Source of the DNA: a virus
Strand: one strand, 5' to 3'
DNA: 33,213 bases
IMG/VR virus record: IMGVR_UViG_3300033993_003275
Location: 1 to 33,213 of that record
Shown: positions 8,426 to 17,778 of the stretch, piece by piece
Position numbering within the stretch: position 1 is the stretch's first letter
Layout: the number at the start of each line of letters is the position of its first letter
The notes under the pieces: model-generated
Database searches by the model: none
Told to the model about the DNA's origin: nothing
Seen by the model: the letters and a program-made list of their open reading frames with translations, nothing else
Position numbers and translations under genes: made by a program

Positions 8426-9279
8426 TGCGCTGGGTCCAGTACAACGGCAGCGGCAGCATCACCTTCGACCTGCCGTCGCGCCCGAGCGGGGCTGGCACCG
8501 CAACCGTGCGCTCGATGGGCGGCGCGGCGCAGGCGACTCCGACTCCGACGCTCGATGGTGTCAACACCACGCTGTCGAGCGCCGCCGCGGCTGGCAGCAC
8601 GTCTCTCGCCGTGACGAGCGCCACGGGCATCGTCGCTGGACGACGCTACCTCGTCGGCGGCGCGGAGAGCGCGGGCGGGGAGTCGGTGTTGGTGGCTGCG
8701 GTGTCTGGACTCGCCGTGTCGCTGGCGCGTCCGCTGGCTCGCGCCAAAGCCTCGGGAGCGGCCTTCCAAGGCACCCGCATCACCGTCGCCGTGTCGAGCG
8801 CCTGCACCGCGGAGATCGTCAGGCAGAGCCGCGTGGAGTGGGTCGACCCCGACACGGGCGAGCTGATCGCGATCCCCTTCGACGTGACCCGCTACGCGCC
8901 GCGCTCGCACCTCACGGAGTCGCTGCTGCTCGACCTCGACGCCAGCCTGCGAAAGCGCCTGCCCTCGGGCGCGTGGGTGCCCGCGCTGATCGAGCGCGCG
9001 TGGGAGATGCTGCTGGACGACCTCGGGACGAAGGAGCGCCACCCCGGCGGATACGCTGGCGTGGTCGAGCTCACGACCGCGCACGCCTACCGCGTGCGCG
9101 CGCTGGTCGCTGAGACCGACACGACCGCCGAGGGCGTGCTCTACCGCGACGACATGCGCGAGCGGTTCCGGCAGGAGCTCGACCTCGCGCTCGCCAGCGT
9201 CGCCTACGACACCAACCAAGATGGCAACGCCGAGGTGGGCAAGGCCCTCTGGCGCGGCGTGCCTCTGTTGAGGTCGTAG
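8425..9279 (+). CDS. Head-tail connector-like hypothetical protein
   Basis: This 284-residue protein begins with a beta-rich Ser/Ala/Thr/Gly region (FDLPSRPSGAGTATVRSMGG and LDGVNTTLSSAAAAGSTSLA, residues 10-75), resembling the variable strands of other virion proteins here. The C-terminal 150 residues are helical (SHLTESLLLDLDASLRKRLP, WVPALIERAWEMLLDDLGTK, FRQELDLALASVAYDTNQDG). The helical part resembles phage adaptor/connector proteins that bind the portal. The ATG shares bases with the upstream TGA. The call rests on position and helix layout. Confidence 0.5.
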   Translation: MRWVQYNGSGSITFDLPSRPSGAGTATVRSMGGAAQATPTPTLDGVNTTLSSAAAAGSTSLAVTSATGIVAGRRYLVGGAESAGGESVLVAAVSGLAVSLARPLARAKASGAAFQGTRITVAVSSACTAEIVRQSRVEWVDPDTGELIAIPFDVTRYAPRSHLTESLLLDLDASLRKRLPSGAWVPALIERAWEMLLDDLGTKERHPGGYAGVVELTTAHAYRVRALVAETDTTAEGVLYRDDMRERFRQELDLALASVAYDTNQDGNAEVGKALWRGVPLLRS

Positions 9280-9281
9280 CC

Positions 9282-9818
9282 ATGGCGTACTTCTCCGCCC
9301 ACCGCACGCTGGCGCTGTCGCTGCTCACCACCGCTGCCGGTGAGGCTGGGCACACCATCACCGCTGGACACTTCCGGCTGCCGTCGGGGCCGCTTGAGAC
9401 GTGCGAGCCCGACGCTGTCGAGCGTGCGGTTGAGGTGCAGATCCTGTCGTCGGCGCCGCTCGGCGGCTACCAGAACCACCTCGACGGTCGCGACCTGCGC
9501 GTGAGCCCTCTCGTCGTCCGTGTTGGCTACCGCTTCGAGCCCGAGGGGTCGCTCGACGCAGGCGTAGACGCAGCGCGCCTGGGCGGTGCCGACCGCGGGT
9601 CCATCGAAGACCGCGCCAGCGAGGACGCCGCGCTGATCCTCGGCTCGGTGTCGTGGCAGCCGTCGTGGGCGGGGCTCGACCCGCACGTCATTGACGTTGC
9701 GCCCGCCGAGGACGGATGGTCTGTGGAGTTCCTCGAGGACCGCGCCGTGTTGTCGGTCCCGTTCAGCATGACCACGAGGGCCACCTTCCCCGGAGCGTAC
9801 GGCCCCGTCACCACATGA
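9282..9818 (+). CDS. Tail-terminator-like neck protein
   Basis: This 178-residue alpha/beta protein lies immediately before the tail tube gene, the usual place of the tail terminator/tail completion gene. It contains VEVQILSSAPLGGYQNHLDG, LVVRVGYRF and a C-terminal beta region ending RAVLSVPFSMTTRATFP, compatible with the short alpha/beta fold of tail terminators. No decisive motif is visible. The start is two bases after the preceding stop. Confidence 0.45.
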   Translation: MAYFSAHRTLALSLLTTAAGEAGHTITAGHFRLPSGPLETCEPDAVERAVEVQILSSAPLGGYQNHLDGRDLRVSPLVVRVGYRFEPEGSLDAGVDAARLGGADRGSIEDRASEDAALILGSVSWQPSWAGLDPHVIDVAPAEDGWSVEFLEDRAVLSVPFSMTTRATFPGAYGPVTT

Positions 9819-9825
9819 GATCACC

Positions 9826-11088
9826 GTGAGCACCACCCCGATCGATCACGTCGCGTTCGAGCATCTTGGCGCCGTCTACTTCACCGAGGAGTCTGTGTTC
9901 GGCACCACCGGCGCGCAGCTGCGCCGCGCGGCGCCTGTCGGCGACTCCGTCGAGACCACCGCGACGCAGGTGCTCGTCGACGCGATGAAGCTCTCCCCCG
10001 TGCCCTACGACGCCGTGACGCCCATGGCGGGCGACAAGGGCGGAACGGTGAACTTCTCCTACTATCTGCAGCCCCCTGCCACGCTGCTCGACGAGACGGG
10101 CACGCTGCCGACGGACGTGACGATGCCGGGGCGCATCCCGCTGCGCGTCGTGTTCGGCGGCGAGTCGATCCCCGACGTGGGCACGCAGGCCGCGACGCCG
10201 ACGAGCGCGACCGAGTTCACGGTCGACAGCGGCGACGGCGCGGACTTCCCGGCGGGGCAGATCATCGCCGTCGCCAACGCCAGCAACGGCCTCGAGGTCG
10301 CGCAGGTGCGGTCGCGCTCGACCGACACGCTGACCGTCTACCCCGCGCTCTCAGGCACCCCGGCGAGCAACGCCGACGTGGTGCAGATGGTCTGCTACTA
10401 CCCGACGCGCACCAACTCGCGCTCGATGTCGGTGTCGGCGTCGTCGCGCGACACGTCGAGGCAGTACACCTTCAACGGGCTCAACGGGTCATGCGCGCTG
10501 CGCTTCGAGCGCAACGCCCTCGCCCTCGCCCAGTTCACGCTCAACGCCGCGACCTTCACCGGCCCCTCGTCGCAGGGCCTGTCGGTCGCGCGGTCGGAAG
10601 ACCCTGCTGGCTCGCCGCTCGCGGTGCGCAACGCGATCGTGTGGCTCCAGCCCGTCGCGACGACGACCCGCGTGGACACCGCGATCGACACCGTGGCGAT
10701 GGAGCTGAACTTCGGCAACATCCACCTGACCAGCCTCACCGGCACGCTCGAAGGCAAGCGCGCGGTCGCTCGCGGCGAGGGGCTAGTGCAGGCGTTCGCG
10801 AAGATCACGCTGGAGATGCCCGACAACGCCGACGTGTTCACGTGGTTCGACGCGGGCACTGAGTTGCACTTCTCCCTGATCGTCCGCGCGGGCGCCGCCG
10901 CCTCGCGACGCCACGTCGTCGTGATGGCCCCGCAGTGCGTGATCGAGTCGATCCCCGAGCGGTTCAAGGGCGAGGGGAACCTCACGAAGCTCCGCGTGGT
11001 GCTGCGCACCAAGATCAACGAGCAGTGCTCCGGCACGCTCGACAACGAAGAGCTCGCGCAGGCGCCGTTTGTGCTCGCGCTGGGCTGA
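9826..11088 (+). CDS. Major tail (tube) protein
   Basis: This is a 420-residue beta-rich protein in front of the chaperone frameshift pair, the canonical major tail protein position. It opens with FEHLGAVYFTEESVFGTTG, typical of tail tube proteins that describe a permissive N-terminal loop. A Ser/Thr/Ala/Asp-rich insertion at about residues 120-185 (TPTSATEFTVDSGDGADFPA, then VRSRSTDTLTVYPAL) looks like an extra surface domain and explains the large size. Beta strands continue to ITLEMPDNADVFTWFDAG. It starts with GTG at 9826, eight bases after the previous stop. Confidence 0.72.
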   Translation: MSTTPIDHVAFEHLGAVYFTEESVFGTTGAQLRRAAPVGDSVETTATQVLVDAMKLSPVPYDAVTPMAGDKGGTVNFSYYLQPPATLLDETGTLPTDVTMPGRIPLRVVFGGESIPDVGTQAATPTSATEFTVDSGDGADFPAGQIIAVANASNGLEVAQVRSRSTDTLTVYPALSGTPASNADVVQMVCYYPTRTNSRSMSVSASSRDTSRQYTFNGLNGSCALRFERNALALAQFTLNAATFTGPSSQGLSVARSEDPAGSPLAVRNAIVWLQPVATTTRVDTAIDTVAMELNFGNIHLTSLTGTLEGKRAVARGEGLVQAFAKITLEMPDNADVFTWFDAGTELHFSLIVRAGAAASRRHVVVMAPQCVIESIPERFKGEGNLTKLRVVLRTKINEQCSGTLDNEELAQAPFVLALG

Positions 11089-11097
11089 CAGGAGAGC

Positions 11098-11625
11098 ATG
11101 GACCCGACGAGCAAGACCCTCCGCGTGGTGCGTCTCAACCCGAGCGACCCTGACCCTGCGCTCGACGTGGCGGTGATGAGTCGTCCGGTCGACGGCGACT
11201 CTCTCAGCCGCGCCGCGCGCTACCTCGTCACGCGCGACGAGTCGCTGCTGGTGTTCCGCGAGGCGATGGCGCCTACGTGGTTCCACCTGCGGCGGCTGTC
11301 CGCGGCGTGGATGGTCGACGTGCTCGACGGGCTGTTCTCGGCGCCCGCGCAGCGGATGCTCGCGTTCCGCGCGGCCTGCCACGCGGTCGAGGGAGACGAG
11401 ATGCTCACGGTCGCGCAGCCTGGCTCGAAGGGGGCGCGGTTCGTGGCGACCGAGGCGCATCACGGCGTCGGCCTCGCCCCCGAGGAGTGGGTGCAGGAGA
11501 TCGCCGACCGGTTCGGGCTGGAGACCGTGCAGGAGATGGGTCGCGTCGCAATCGACCTGTCGCGTCTGCCGAAGGCCGCCCGAGGCCCTTTCGGCTACTG
11601 GGCTGGGTCGGTAGCGTCGCCCTGA
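11098..11625 (+). CDS. Tail assembly chaperone, short form (G)
   Basis: This 175-residue helical protein sits between tail tube and tape measure genes and is the unshifted product of a G/GT pair. It contains FREAMAPTWFHLRRLSAAWM and ARYLVTRDESLLVF. Near its end the codons GGC CCT TTC hold the -1 slippery heptamer CCCTTTC (11586-11592); without slipping, translation stops at TGA 11623-11625. In siphoviruses such proteins bind and solubilise the tape measure until the tube forms. The ATG follows GGAGAGC closely. Confidence 0.75.
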   Translation: MDPTSKTLRVVRLNPSDPDPALDVAVMSRPVDGDSLSRAARYLVTRDESLLVFREAMAPTWFHLRRLSAAWMVDVLDGLFSAPAQRMLAFRAACHAVEGDEMLTVAQPGSKGARFVATEAHHGVGLAPEEWVQEIADRFGLETVQEMGRVAIDLSRLPKAARGPFGYWAGSVASP

Positions 11626-12062
11626 CCGAAGCGCTCGGCGACGCGGCCTGTGGCTGCGACCTAGCCGAGCGCGCTGCGTCCGAGACAGACCCGCGCGGCG
11701 CCGCGGTGCTCGCCAGCGACGCCGCAGCGTGCCGCGCGGAGTGGCGCTGCCCGCTCGCCGGTGGGCGCATCGATCCGAGCGCGCTGCCCGAGACGCACCG
11801 CGCAGCGATCGATCGGGCGTCGAGGCTCTGCCATGCCGAGGCAGGTGAGATCCGCACCTGTCCGGGGTACTATCCCCGCCGTCCGGAGGCCCACCGAGCG
11901 GTGACGCACCTCCGGTGGCTCCGCGCGGGCGCGCTGCACCTCAGGTGTCCGCACCCCACCGGGGCCGAGGTCGAAGCTCTCGACCTCGTACAGGACTCTC
12001 TGGCCTCCCGCGAACGGGACGAGCTGGAGCGAGCGAAACGCAAGGGCAACGACCGTGGCTGA
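11098..12062 (+). CDS. Tail assembly chaperone, frameshifted long form (GT)
   Basis: This is the predicted product of a -1 shift at 11586-11592: residues 1-165 are read in the first frame, then reading resumes from 11592 in the -1 frame (RLLGWVGSVALTEALGD) to TGA at 12060-12062, about 321 residues in all. The T extension has no good independent start near its beginning, is cysteine-rich (AACGCDLAER, RLCHAEAGEIRTC, HLRCPHP) and ends with charged helices. Its end overlaps the tape measure GTG. Four or more cysteines and a histidine suggest a small metal-binding region, which is unusual for T domains. The shift is predicted, not shown. Confidence 0.72.
11586..11592 (+). promoter_or_regulatory. 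-1 programmed frameshift slippery site CCCTTTC
   Basis: The heptamer reads C CCT TTC in the G frame, an X-XXY-YYZ pattern. Both tRNAs can re-pair after slipping (Pro CCT to CCC, Phe TTC to TTT). The -1 frame then stays open for 156 codons. A short complementary pair, GCTAC (11594-11598) and GTAGC (11611-11615), follows at once and may add a small hairpin. Confidence 0.75.
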
Positions 12063-14328
12063 CGACGCACTCGACGAGCTCTCCAAAGAAGCGCGCGCAG
12101 TCGCCAACTCGCTCAAGCAGATGGGCGACGCGGCGAAGGGCGCTCAGGCGCCGCTGGCTGGCGTCGGCGAGAGCGCCGAGGACGCCTCGCGGTCGACGCA
12201 GGTGCTGACGCACGCTCTCGGCGAACTCGCGGCGGATGGCCTCAACAACGCGATCGATGCTGCGCTTCGTTTCGGTCCTGCGCTGGTCGAGGCCGCCGCG
12301 GGGTCGGAGCGCCACCAGATGGCGCTGCAGCAGCTCGGCGCGGCGTACGGGGTGGTGCAGCAGGCCACCAACGGAGTCGTGTCCGCGGAGCAGGCCGCAG
12401 CCGTGCAGCAGCGCGCTCTGCAGTCTGGCCTCAGGCTGTCGGCGCAGGAACTCGCAGCGGTCACGGCGCGGGCGCGTGACTTCGCGCGGTCGACCGGCAC
12501 CGATATCAACCAAGCCCTCGAGCAGCTGACCGACCAGCTGATCAACCCCGGCGAAGAGCTCTCCAAGTTCGGCATCCGGCTGCAGCAGGGGATGGAGGCG
12601 GGCGACCAGCTTCGCGAGGCGCTGCGACAGCTCTCCGAGCAGGCGGGGCAGACCGGCGTCGCGCAAGCCTCGCTGTCTGAGTCGATGGAGATGGCAACGC
12701 GCGCGCAGCGCGAGGCCACTGACGCGCTCGCCGGATTTATCGCGCAACGGCTCGAACTCGCAGACTTCTTCACTCAGTTCTCGGGCTGGCTCACGCAGGC
12801 GACGACGGACGCCAACAGCTTCAACGCCATGATCGAGGCTGCGGTCGGCACGCTGACCGAGATGATCGGTCTCCGATCGACGGCCATGGCGCCGCAAGCG
12901 CAGAGCGCGTCGGGGCAGTTCACCACCGAGGCTGGCGCGATCGCGGCGCGACTGCGCGCGCGAGGGTTCAACCTCGGCGGTGTCGAGCTCGGGCGTCTCG
13001 GCGTGCAAGGCACTCCTGAGCAGCGCGCCCGCATCCTCGAAGCTCTGCAGCGGGCAGAGCGCGGCGCGCTCGAAGGCGGCGCGCAGGAGACGCTCGGGTT
13101 CGCCGGTGGTCGCGGTGTGACGCGACAGCAGGCCCTCCAACAGCAACTGCGCGGGCTGACGGCAGAGATCGAGCAGACCTTCGCGGAGCAGGAGCGGATC
13201 AGGATCGAGGCCGAGCGGGCGACCGAGAGGGCACGCCGCGCCGAGATCAACCGGCGCAACCGTGTCAGCGGCGGCGGCGGCGGCGGCGGCGCTGCCAGAG
13301 CGGCTGCTGTCGAGATGCCCACGGTGTTCTCCCCCGAGGTAGAGGCGCTCTTCGTCGAGGCCGAGCGGGCAGGGCGTCAGCGACCGCTCGAAGAGCTGAT
13401 GGCGCAGGCCGATCAGCAGGCGGCGGCGCAGCGGCGCGCCGTCGAGGAGTTCCGCGCGCAGTCTCGCGAGGCGATCGGCGCTCGCGCGGGAGGACTCGAC
13501 CTGACAGCCCGAGGGCAGGCTGCGGAGCGTGCGCTCATCGAGGCCCGCGGTGGCACCGTCGGACGCGCGACGCTCACGACGCAGCTCCGCGAGCGGCAGC
13601 AGGCGTTGCAGGGACTCCTCGAAGAGAATCGGCAGATGACCGACGCGCAGACGGCGGCGGGCGCCTCGGCGCGCGAGCTGAACGACCTGCTCACGCAGCG
13701 CATCGGCATCCAGACCTCTCTGGCGGAGACCACCCGCGCGCTCACCGAAGAGCAGTACCGGCTCAGCGAAAGCCAACAGTTCGTGCTGGAGAAGTCCACC
13801 GAGGTCGCTGGCGTGCTCGGCGGCACGCTGGTCGACGCGGCCTTCGCAGCGCAGGACGCGCAGGCCAACGCGGGCGCGACCTTCGCCCAGGTGGTCGAGG
13901 ATCAGACGCGCTCTTTCCTGCGGTCGCTCGCACGGCAGTCGGTCGTGTCGGCGTTGCAGGAGACTGCCAAGGGGGTCGGCGCGCTCGCCATGGGCAACGT
14001 CCCCGGCGCCGTCGGGCACTTCAAGTCCGCTGGCCTCCACGCCGCTACAGCGGCCGCTGCGGGCATCGGAGCGGCTGCCATGGGGCCACAGACCTCCGCG
14101 ACGCCTGCGGCCGCTGGCGGGGCTGCTGGCGCGGGCACGACGACCGCGGCTCGGGCAGACGACCGGCAGACCGGCGGTGGCGGCGGTCCGCTGACGCTGG
14201 TGGTCAACGTGAGCGGCGCCGCGTTCACTGACGCCGGGGTGCAGCAGGCTGTAGGCTCTGCCCTGCGCGAGGCCGTCGGCACTGGCGCGATCCGGCGAGA
14301 GCACCTCGTCGGCCTGTTCGGAGGATGA
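12055..14328 (+). CDS. Tape measure protein
   Basis: The 757-residue, Ala/Gln/Glu/Arg-rich, mostly coiled-coil protein is the longest tail-core gene after the chaperones, which identifies it as the tail length ruler. N-terminal helices (DELSKEARAVANSLKQMGDA) lead to amphipathic and hydrophobic stretches. Long charged helices follow (RIRIEAERATERARRAEINR), then a polyglycine hinge (around residue 402) and more helices. A small, Gly-rich C-terminal domain ends with TLVVNVSGAAFTDAGVQQAV and REHLVGLFGG. No peptidase motif is seen. The GTG overlaps the end of the GT frame and the end overlaps the next ATG (ATGA). Confidence 0.88.
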   Translation: MADDALDELSKEARAVANSLKQMGDAAKGAQAPLAGVGESAEDASRSTQVLTHALGELAADGLNNAIDAALRFGPALVEAAAGSERHQMALQQLGAAYGVVQQATNGVVSAEQAAAVQQRALQSGLRLSAQELAAVTARARDFARSTGTDINQALEQLTDQLINPGEELSKFGIRLQQGMEAGDQLREALRQLSEQAGQTGVAQASLSESMEMATRAQREATDALAGFIAQRLELADFFTQFSGWLTQATTDANSFNAMIEAAVGTLTEMIGLRSTAMAPQAQSASGQFTTEAGAIAARLRARGFNLGGVELGRLGVQGTPEQRARILEALQRAERGALEGGAQETLGFAGGRGVTRQQALQQQLRGLTAEIEQTFAEQERIRIEAERATERARRAEINRRNRVSGGGGGGGAARAAAVEMPTVFSPEVEALFVEAERAGRQRPLEELMAQADQQAAAQRRAVEEFRAQSREAIGARAGGLDLTARGQAAERALIEARGGTVGRATLTTQLRERQQALQGLLEENRQMTDAQTAAGASARELNDLLTQRIGIQTSLAETTRALTEEQYRLSESQQFVLEKSTEVAGVLGGTLVDAAFAAQDAQANAGATFAQVVEDQTRSFLRSLARQSVVSALQETAKGVGALAMGNVPGAVGHFKSAGLHAATAAAAGIGAAAMGPQTSATPAAAGGAAGAGTTTAARADDRQTGGGGGPLTLVVNVSGAAFTDAGVQQAVGSALREAVGTGAIRREHLVGLFGG

Positions 14329-15197
14329 CCATGGCTGAGTCGCTCGGATACCTGCTCGCGCAGTCGTTCCGCATCACGTCGACGCAGACGATCACGACCA
14401 CCGACGACCGCGGCGGGCCGACCAACCGCACCGTGGCTGCGGCGTGGTACCGCACGCGCCTCGCCAACGGCACGGGGTCCGCGCACAACGACCCAGTGGA
14501 GTTCCTCGCGGCCGTCACGGCGGCGCTCGGCTCGCTCAACTGGCTGCTCACCATCGCGCCTGCGACGGGAAAGGTTCAGTTCACGTACCTCGGCGCGACC
14601 TCGGGCTCCATCGACCTCTCGGGCTCGCCGACGCTGCGGGCGCTGCTGGGGATGACAGGCAACGTCCCGTCGACCGCGACCGGCACGACGTACACCGCGC
14701 CGCACCAGCCGACGCACTGCGTCTTCGCGGCCTTCGTCGACCCCGACTCGGGCTGGGTCGACCAGCCGCAGCGGTACGCGGCGTCGTCGATGCCCGACGG
14801 CACCGTCTACGGGTGGCACGACGGGCGCGCCACGTTGCGTCGGCAGGGCGCCTTCAAGCTGCTGCCGAAGGACGCTGGCTTCGTCACGTCGCTGTCGTCG
14901 ACCTCGACGCAGGCCTACCCGGTCTCGTCGCGGTGGCTCTCGCCGTCGACCGGCGAGCCAGCGCAGGCGCCGCCGTGGTCCGCGCTCGACACCGTGGTCA
15001 CCGCGCACACGCTCGAGTGCGGCGTGACGTGGGGCGACCTGCAGGGCGTTCTGAGCGGCAGTGTGACAGCCTATGACAAGGTCTACCTCACGCCCGAGAT
15101 GGCGTCGGCTGCGCGCGTGACGCTGTCGATCCCCGGCTACGACGCGCGGCGCGATGTGTCGTTCGAGCTCTCCTACGCGGGAGCGGGGACGCTGTGA
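14325..15197 (+). CDS. Distal-tail-like minor tail protein
   Basis: This 290-residue beta-rich protein directly follows the tape measure, where siphoviruses encode the distal tail protein. It has ITTTDDRGGPTNRTVAAAWY, a repeated LTIAPATGKVQFTYLGATSG strand pattern and a C-terminal VTLSIPGYDARRDVSFELSY. It starts with ATGACCATG, so either ATG (14325 or 14331) may be used; the first overlaps the tape measure stop. It ends as GTGA into the next gene. Function is assigned by position and beta content. Confidence 0.5.
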   Translation: MTMAESLGYLLAQSFRITSTQTITTTDDRGGPTNRTVAAAWYRTRLANGTGSAHNDPVEFLAAVTAALGSLNWLLTIAPATGKVQFTYLGATSGSIDLSGSPTLRALLGMTGNVPSTATGTTYTAPHQPTHCVFAAFVDPDSGWVDQPQRYAASSMPDGTVYGWHDGRATLRRQGAFKLLPKDAGFVTSLSSTSTQAYPVSSRWLSPSTGEPAQAPPWSALDTVVTAHTLECGVTWGDLQGVLSGSVTAYDKVYLTPEMASAARVTLSIPGYDARRDVSFELSYAGAGTL

Positions 15198-17770
15198 GCG
15201 GCTGGGCACTGACCATCACGGGCGTTCCGCACGTCTTCACGACGCACGATCAGGGGACTCTGACGAGCTCGTCGCCGCTCTGGTGGGCGGGCGAGACCGG
15301 CGTGGTCTACGCCAACGGGTGGCTGTCGCCGCCGCGCGGCACCATCAGCGAGCGCGCGAAGCCCCTTGAGGGCGAGCTTGAGGTGTCGCCGTTGTCGTTC
15401 GAGCTGCACGACGCCGCGACGACGGCAGGCGGCTCACCGCTCCTGACCAGCCTCGCGGGGCGTGACGCGGCGCTACTGACCTCGACGCCGCTGGCCTCGA
15501 CGATCACCGCAAGCGCGACCTCGATCACCGTCGGCAACGGGGCGCTGTTCACCGCGCCATGTTTCGCCTGGCTCAACACGGAGTGCGTGCGGGTCACCGC
15601 GGTCGCTGGCAACGTCCTGACGGTCACGCGAGGGCGCCTCGGCACGAAGGCGATCGCGCACACGGTCGACGCGGCGACGGGGTACTTCCCGGAGCTCTAC
15701 GCGAGCGTGCCGTGGACGACGCGGCGCAAGGTCAACCTCTGGCGCGTCGAGGGCACTACCGCGACGCTCTACTGGTCGGGCTACGCGGTGCGGGCGCCTG
15801 CGCTCGCGGCAGAGGGCGCGCGCTACGCCATGGCCTGCGACCCGCTCTGGCAGGTGCAGGCGAGCAACGGCATCGGCGGCAACACTGGTTCGACGCGCCT
15901 CGCTGGCTACAACAGCGGCAACGTCAACGAGAGCAACACCGGCGGGCAGCAGTTGTTCGTCTCTCGCACGACGCTCAGTGGCGGCACCGATCCTGCGACC
16001 GGGACGCGAGTCAACGTCCGAACCTGCGGGTCTTATCGCACGCTCGAACTGCTGTTCCGGCAGCACGCCGACCTTGCCTCGTCGCTCACCAACACCGCTG
16101 GTCAACGAGTCGTCTACCACTACACGCGCACAGCCGATGGCATCGCCATCAATGCCGACTCCACGCAGCCGTTCAGGATCGAGGCTGCGTGGTCGCAGAC
16201 GGCAGGGATCACGCAGGATGCTCGCGCCAACGGCACGCGCCACGCGGTCACTGCGCGACTCAGCGAGGTGCCTCAGGGCGGCGTAACTCTCGTGTCGACC
16301 GCCGCAGGCAACGTCTCCTATCTCGTGTCGTCTCTCGCCTCGCTGCCGACGACGTGGACCGAGACGACGACGACCGAGGCGTCTCTGACGACGGCCGAGC
16401 AGCCGGCGCTTCGGCTCCATCTGGACGAGTCGTGGTCGGCGTTGCTGACGCGCGTCACCACCGCGGACACGGCAGCACTAGGCCCGCACATCTCTGGCTC
16501 TGCGATCGTGTGGGCGCCGCGCAAGGCCGGTGCTCAGGTGCCTCAGCCGCGCACGGGGACCGTGCCGCACACATGGGTGCTGCTCGGCTCGCCGGTGCTC
16601 AAGGTCTGCTACCGGGTGCGCACTGATCACTGGCTGCTCGGGCTGAAGAACAGCGTCCTCGGGCTCTGCGAGGACGCGCGCGCCGAGGATTGGGACTGGT
16701 CGAGCGTCTACGCCTCGGGCACCTCAGGACCGGCGCTGCGCGCGACGGCGGGCCTGCGCACGGCGCGAGAGTGGCTCTTCGACGGCGACCGCACCCTCGG
16801 GTCCGTCGTGACCGAGTGCAGCTTGCTGCACGGGTGCACGCCGGTCACGCGCTCGGGGCGCCTTGCGATTCACGCCTGGGGCTGGCCCGCGGCGGGCGCG
16901 GCGCCGGTGGTGACGCTCACGTCCACTGATCTCATCGGCCTGCCGACGTGGTCGCGCTGGGCCGACGGCATCGTCAACCGACTCAAAATCAAGGGCGAGG
17001 CCCTCAACGTCGAGGCGACGCTGCAACAGAGTCGTGCGCGCTACGGGCCGGGGCGCACGATCACTGTCGAGCTCGCCGGAATCGAAGACCAGAGCCTGCC
17101 TGTCGACGACCCCTATGCCTTCGCGCGCGAGGTCGTCGGGCGCCTCGAGCTCTGGTCCGAGCCGCTGGCCGTCGCGACGCTGACGCTCAAGGCGTCGCTT
17201 TGGGACACGGTAGAGCTAGGGTCGTTGATCAAGGTTACGGAGTGGATGCTCCCTAACGGCTCGGGCGGGCGCGGATTGACCTCGAAGATCGGCATCGTCT
17301 ACGCGCGGACGCTCGACCTTGAACGCGCGCAAATGAAGGTCGAGGCGTTGCTCTTCCCGCGCGAGTCGTACCCCTACGCACCGTGCGGCAAGGCCGACTC
17401 GGTTGTCTCGTCGACGGTGCTGCAACTCGCCAGCGGCTACGTGACCGGCGCGTACACCTACTCTGGCGGGGTGGACGCGAGTACGTTCACCGCGGGCGAC
17501 GTGGTCGATCTGATCGAGCGCGACACGACGACGCTGTGGACCGAGCAACTGACGGTGCAGTCGGTCGACACCGGCACCAACCGGCTGACGTTCACGTCGG
17601 CCATGTCGGCGACCGCGCAGTCGAAGATCGCTGCGGGTTGGGTCGACGTGCGCTTCGCTCAATACTGGACGCTTACGGCTACGCAAAAGAGCAACTGGAT
17701 GTTCGTCGGCGATGACACGACGCTGGTGATCGACTCGACCTCCGACGCCGCCCGCCCGATCGCGCCCTAG
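15194..17770 (+). CDS. Large tail-tip (baseplate hub-like) protein
   Basis: The 858-residue protein is the largest in the tip region. It begins with a beta domain (MSGWALTITGVPHVFTTHDQ), includes a Thr/Ser-rich module (STITASATSITVGNGALFTA), and a long central domain with WSGYAVRAPALAAEGARYAM. A C-terminal half follows with GIVNRLKIKGEALNVEATLQ and LEVGSLIKV-like strands (LWDTVELGSLIKVTEWMLP), ending in another short beta module. The succession and size fit a tail hub or tip protein that attaches fibres. No lytic or protease motif was seen. Confidence 0.5.
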   Translation: MSGWALTITGVPHVFTTHDQGTLTSSSPLWWAGETGVVYANGWLSPPRGTISERAKPLEGELEVSPLSFELHDAATTAGGSPLLTSLAGRDAALLTSTPLASTITASATSITVGNGALFTAPCFAWLNTECVRVTAVAGNVLTVTRGRLGTKAIAHTVDAATGYFPELYASVPWTTRRKVNLWRVEGTTATLYWSGYAVRAPALAAEGARYAMACDPLWQVQASNGIGGNTGSTRLAGYNSGNVNESNTGGQQLFVSRTTLSGGTDPATGTRVNVRTCGSYRTLELLFRQHADLASSLTNTAGQRVVYHYTRTADGIAINADSTQPFRIEAAWSQTAGITQDARANGTRHAVTARLSEVPQGGVTLVSTAAGNVSYLVSSLASLPTTWTETTTTEASLTTAEQPALRLHLDESWSALLTRVTTADTAALGPHISGSAIVWAPRKAGAQVPQPRTGTVPHTWVLLGSPVLKVCYRVRTDHWLLGLKNSVLGLCEDARAEDWDWSSVYASGTSGPALRATAGLRTAREWLFDGDRTLGSVVTECSLLHGCTPVTRSGRLAIHAWGWPAAGAAPVVTLTSTDLIGLPTWSRWADGIVNRLKIKGEALNVEATLQQSRARYGPGRTITVELAGIEDQSLPVDDPYAFAREVVGRLELWSEPLAVATLTLKASLWDTVELGSLIKVTEWMLPNGSGGRGLTSKIGIVYARTLDLERAQMKVEALLFPRESYPYAPCGKADSVVSSTVLQLASGYVTGAYTYSGGVDASTFTAGDVVDLIERDTTTLWTEQLTVQSVDTGTNRLTFTSAMSATAQSKIAAGWVDVRFAQYWTLTATQKSNWMFVGDDTTLVIDSTSDAARPIAP

Positions 17771-17778
17771 GAGACGAG

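Noticed and set aside
11941-14304. Long minus-strand open frame of 787 codons opposite the tape measure gene
   Set aside because: It is a shadow frame caused by high GC: low-complexity Arg/Leu/Gly sequence, no ribosome-binding site, and the + strand frame has clear tape measure structure.
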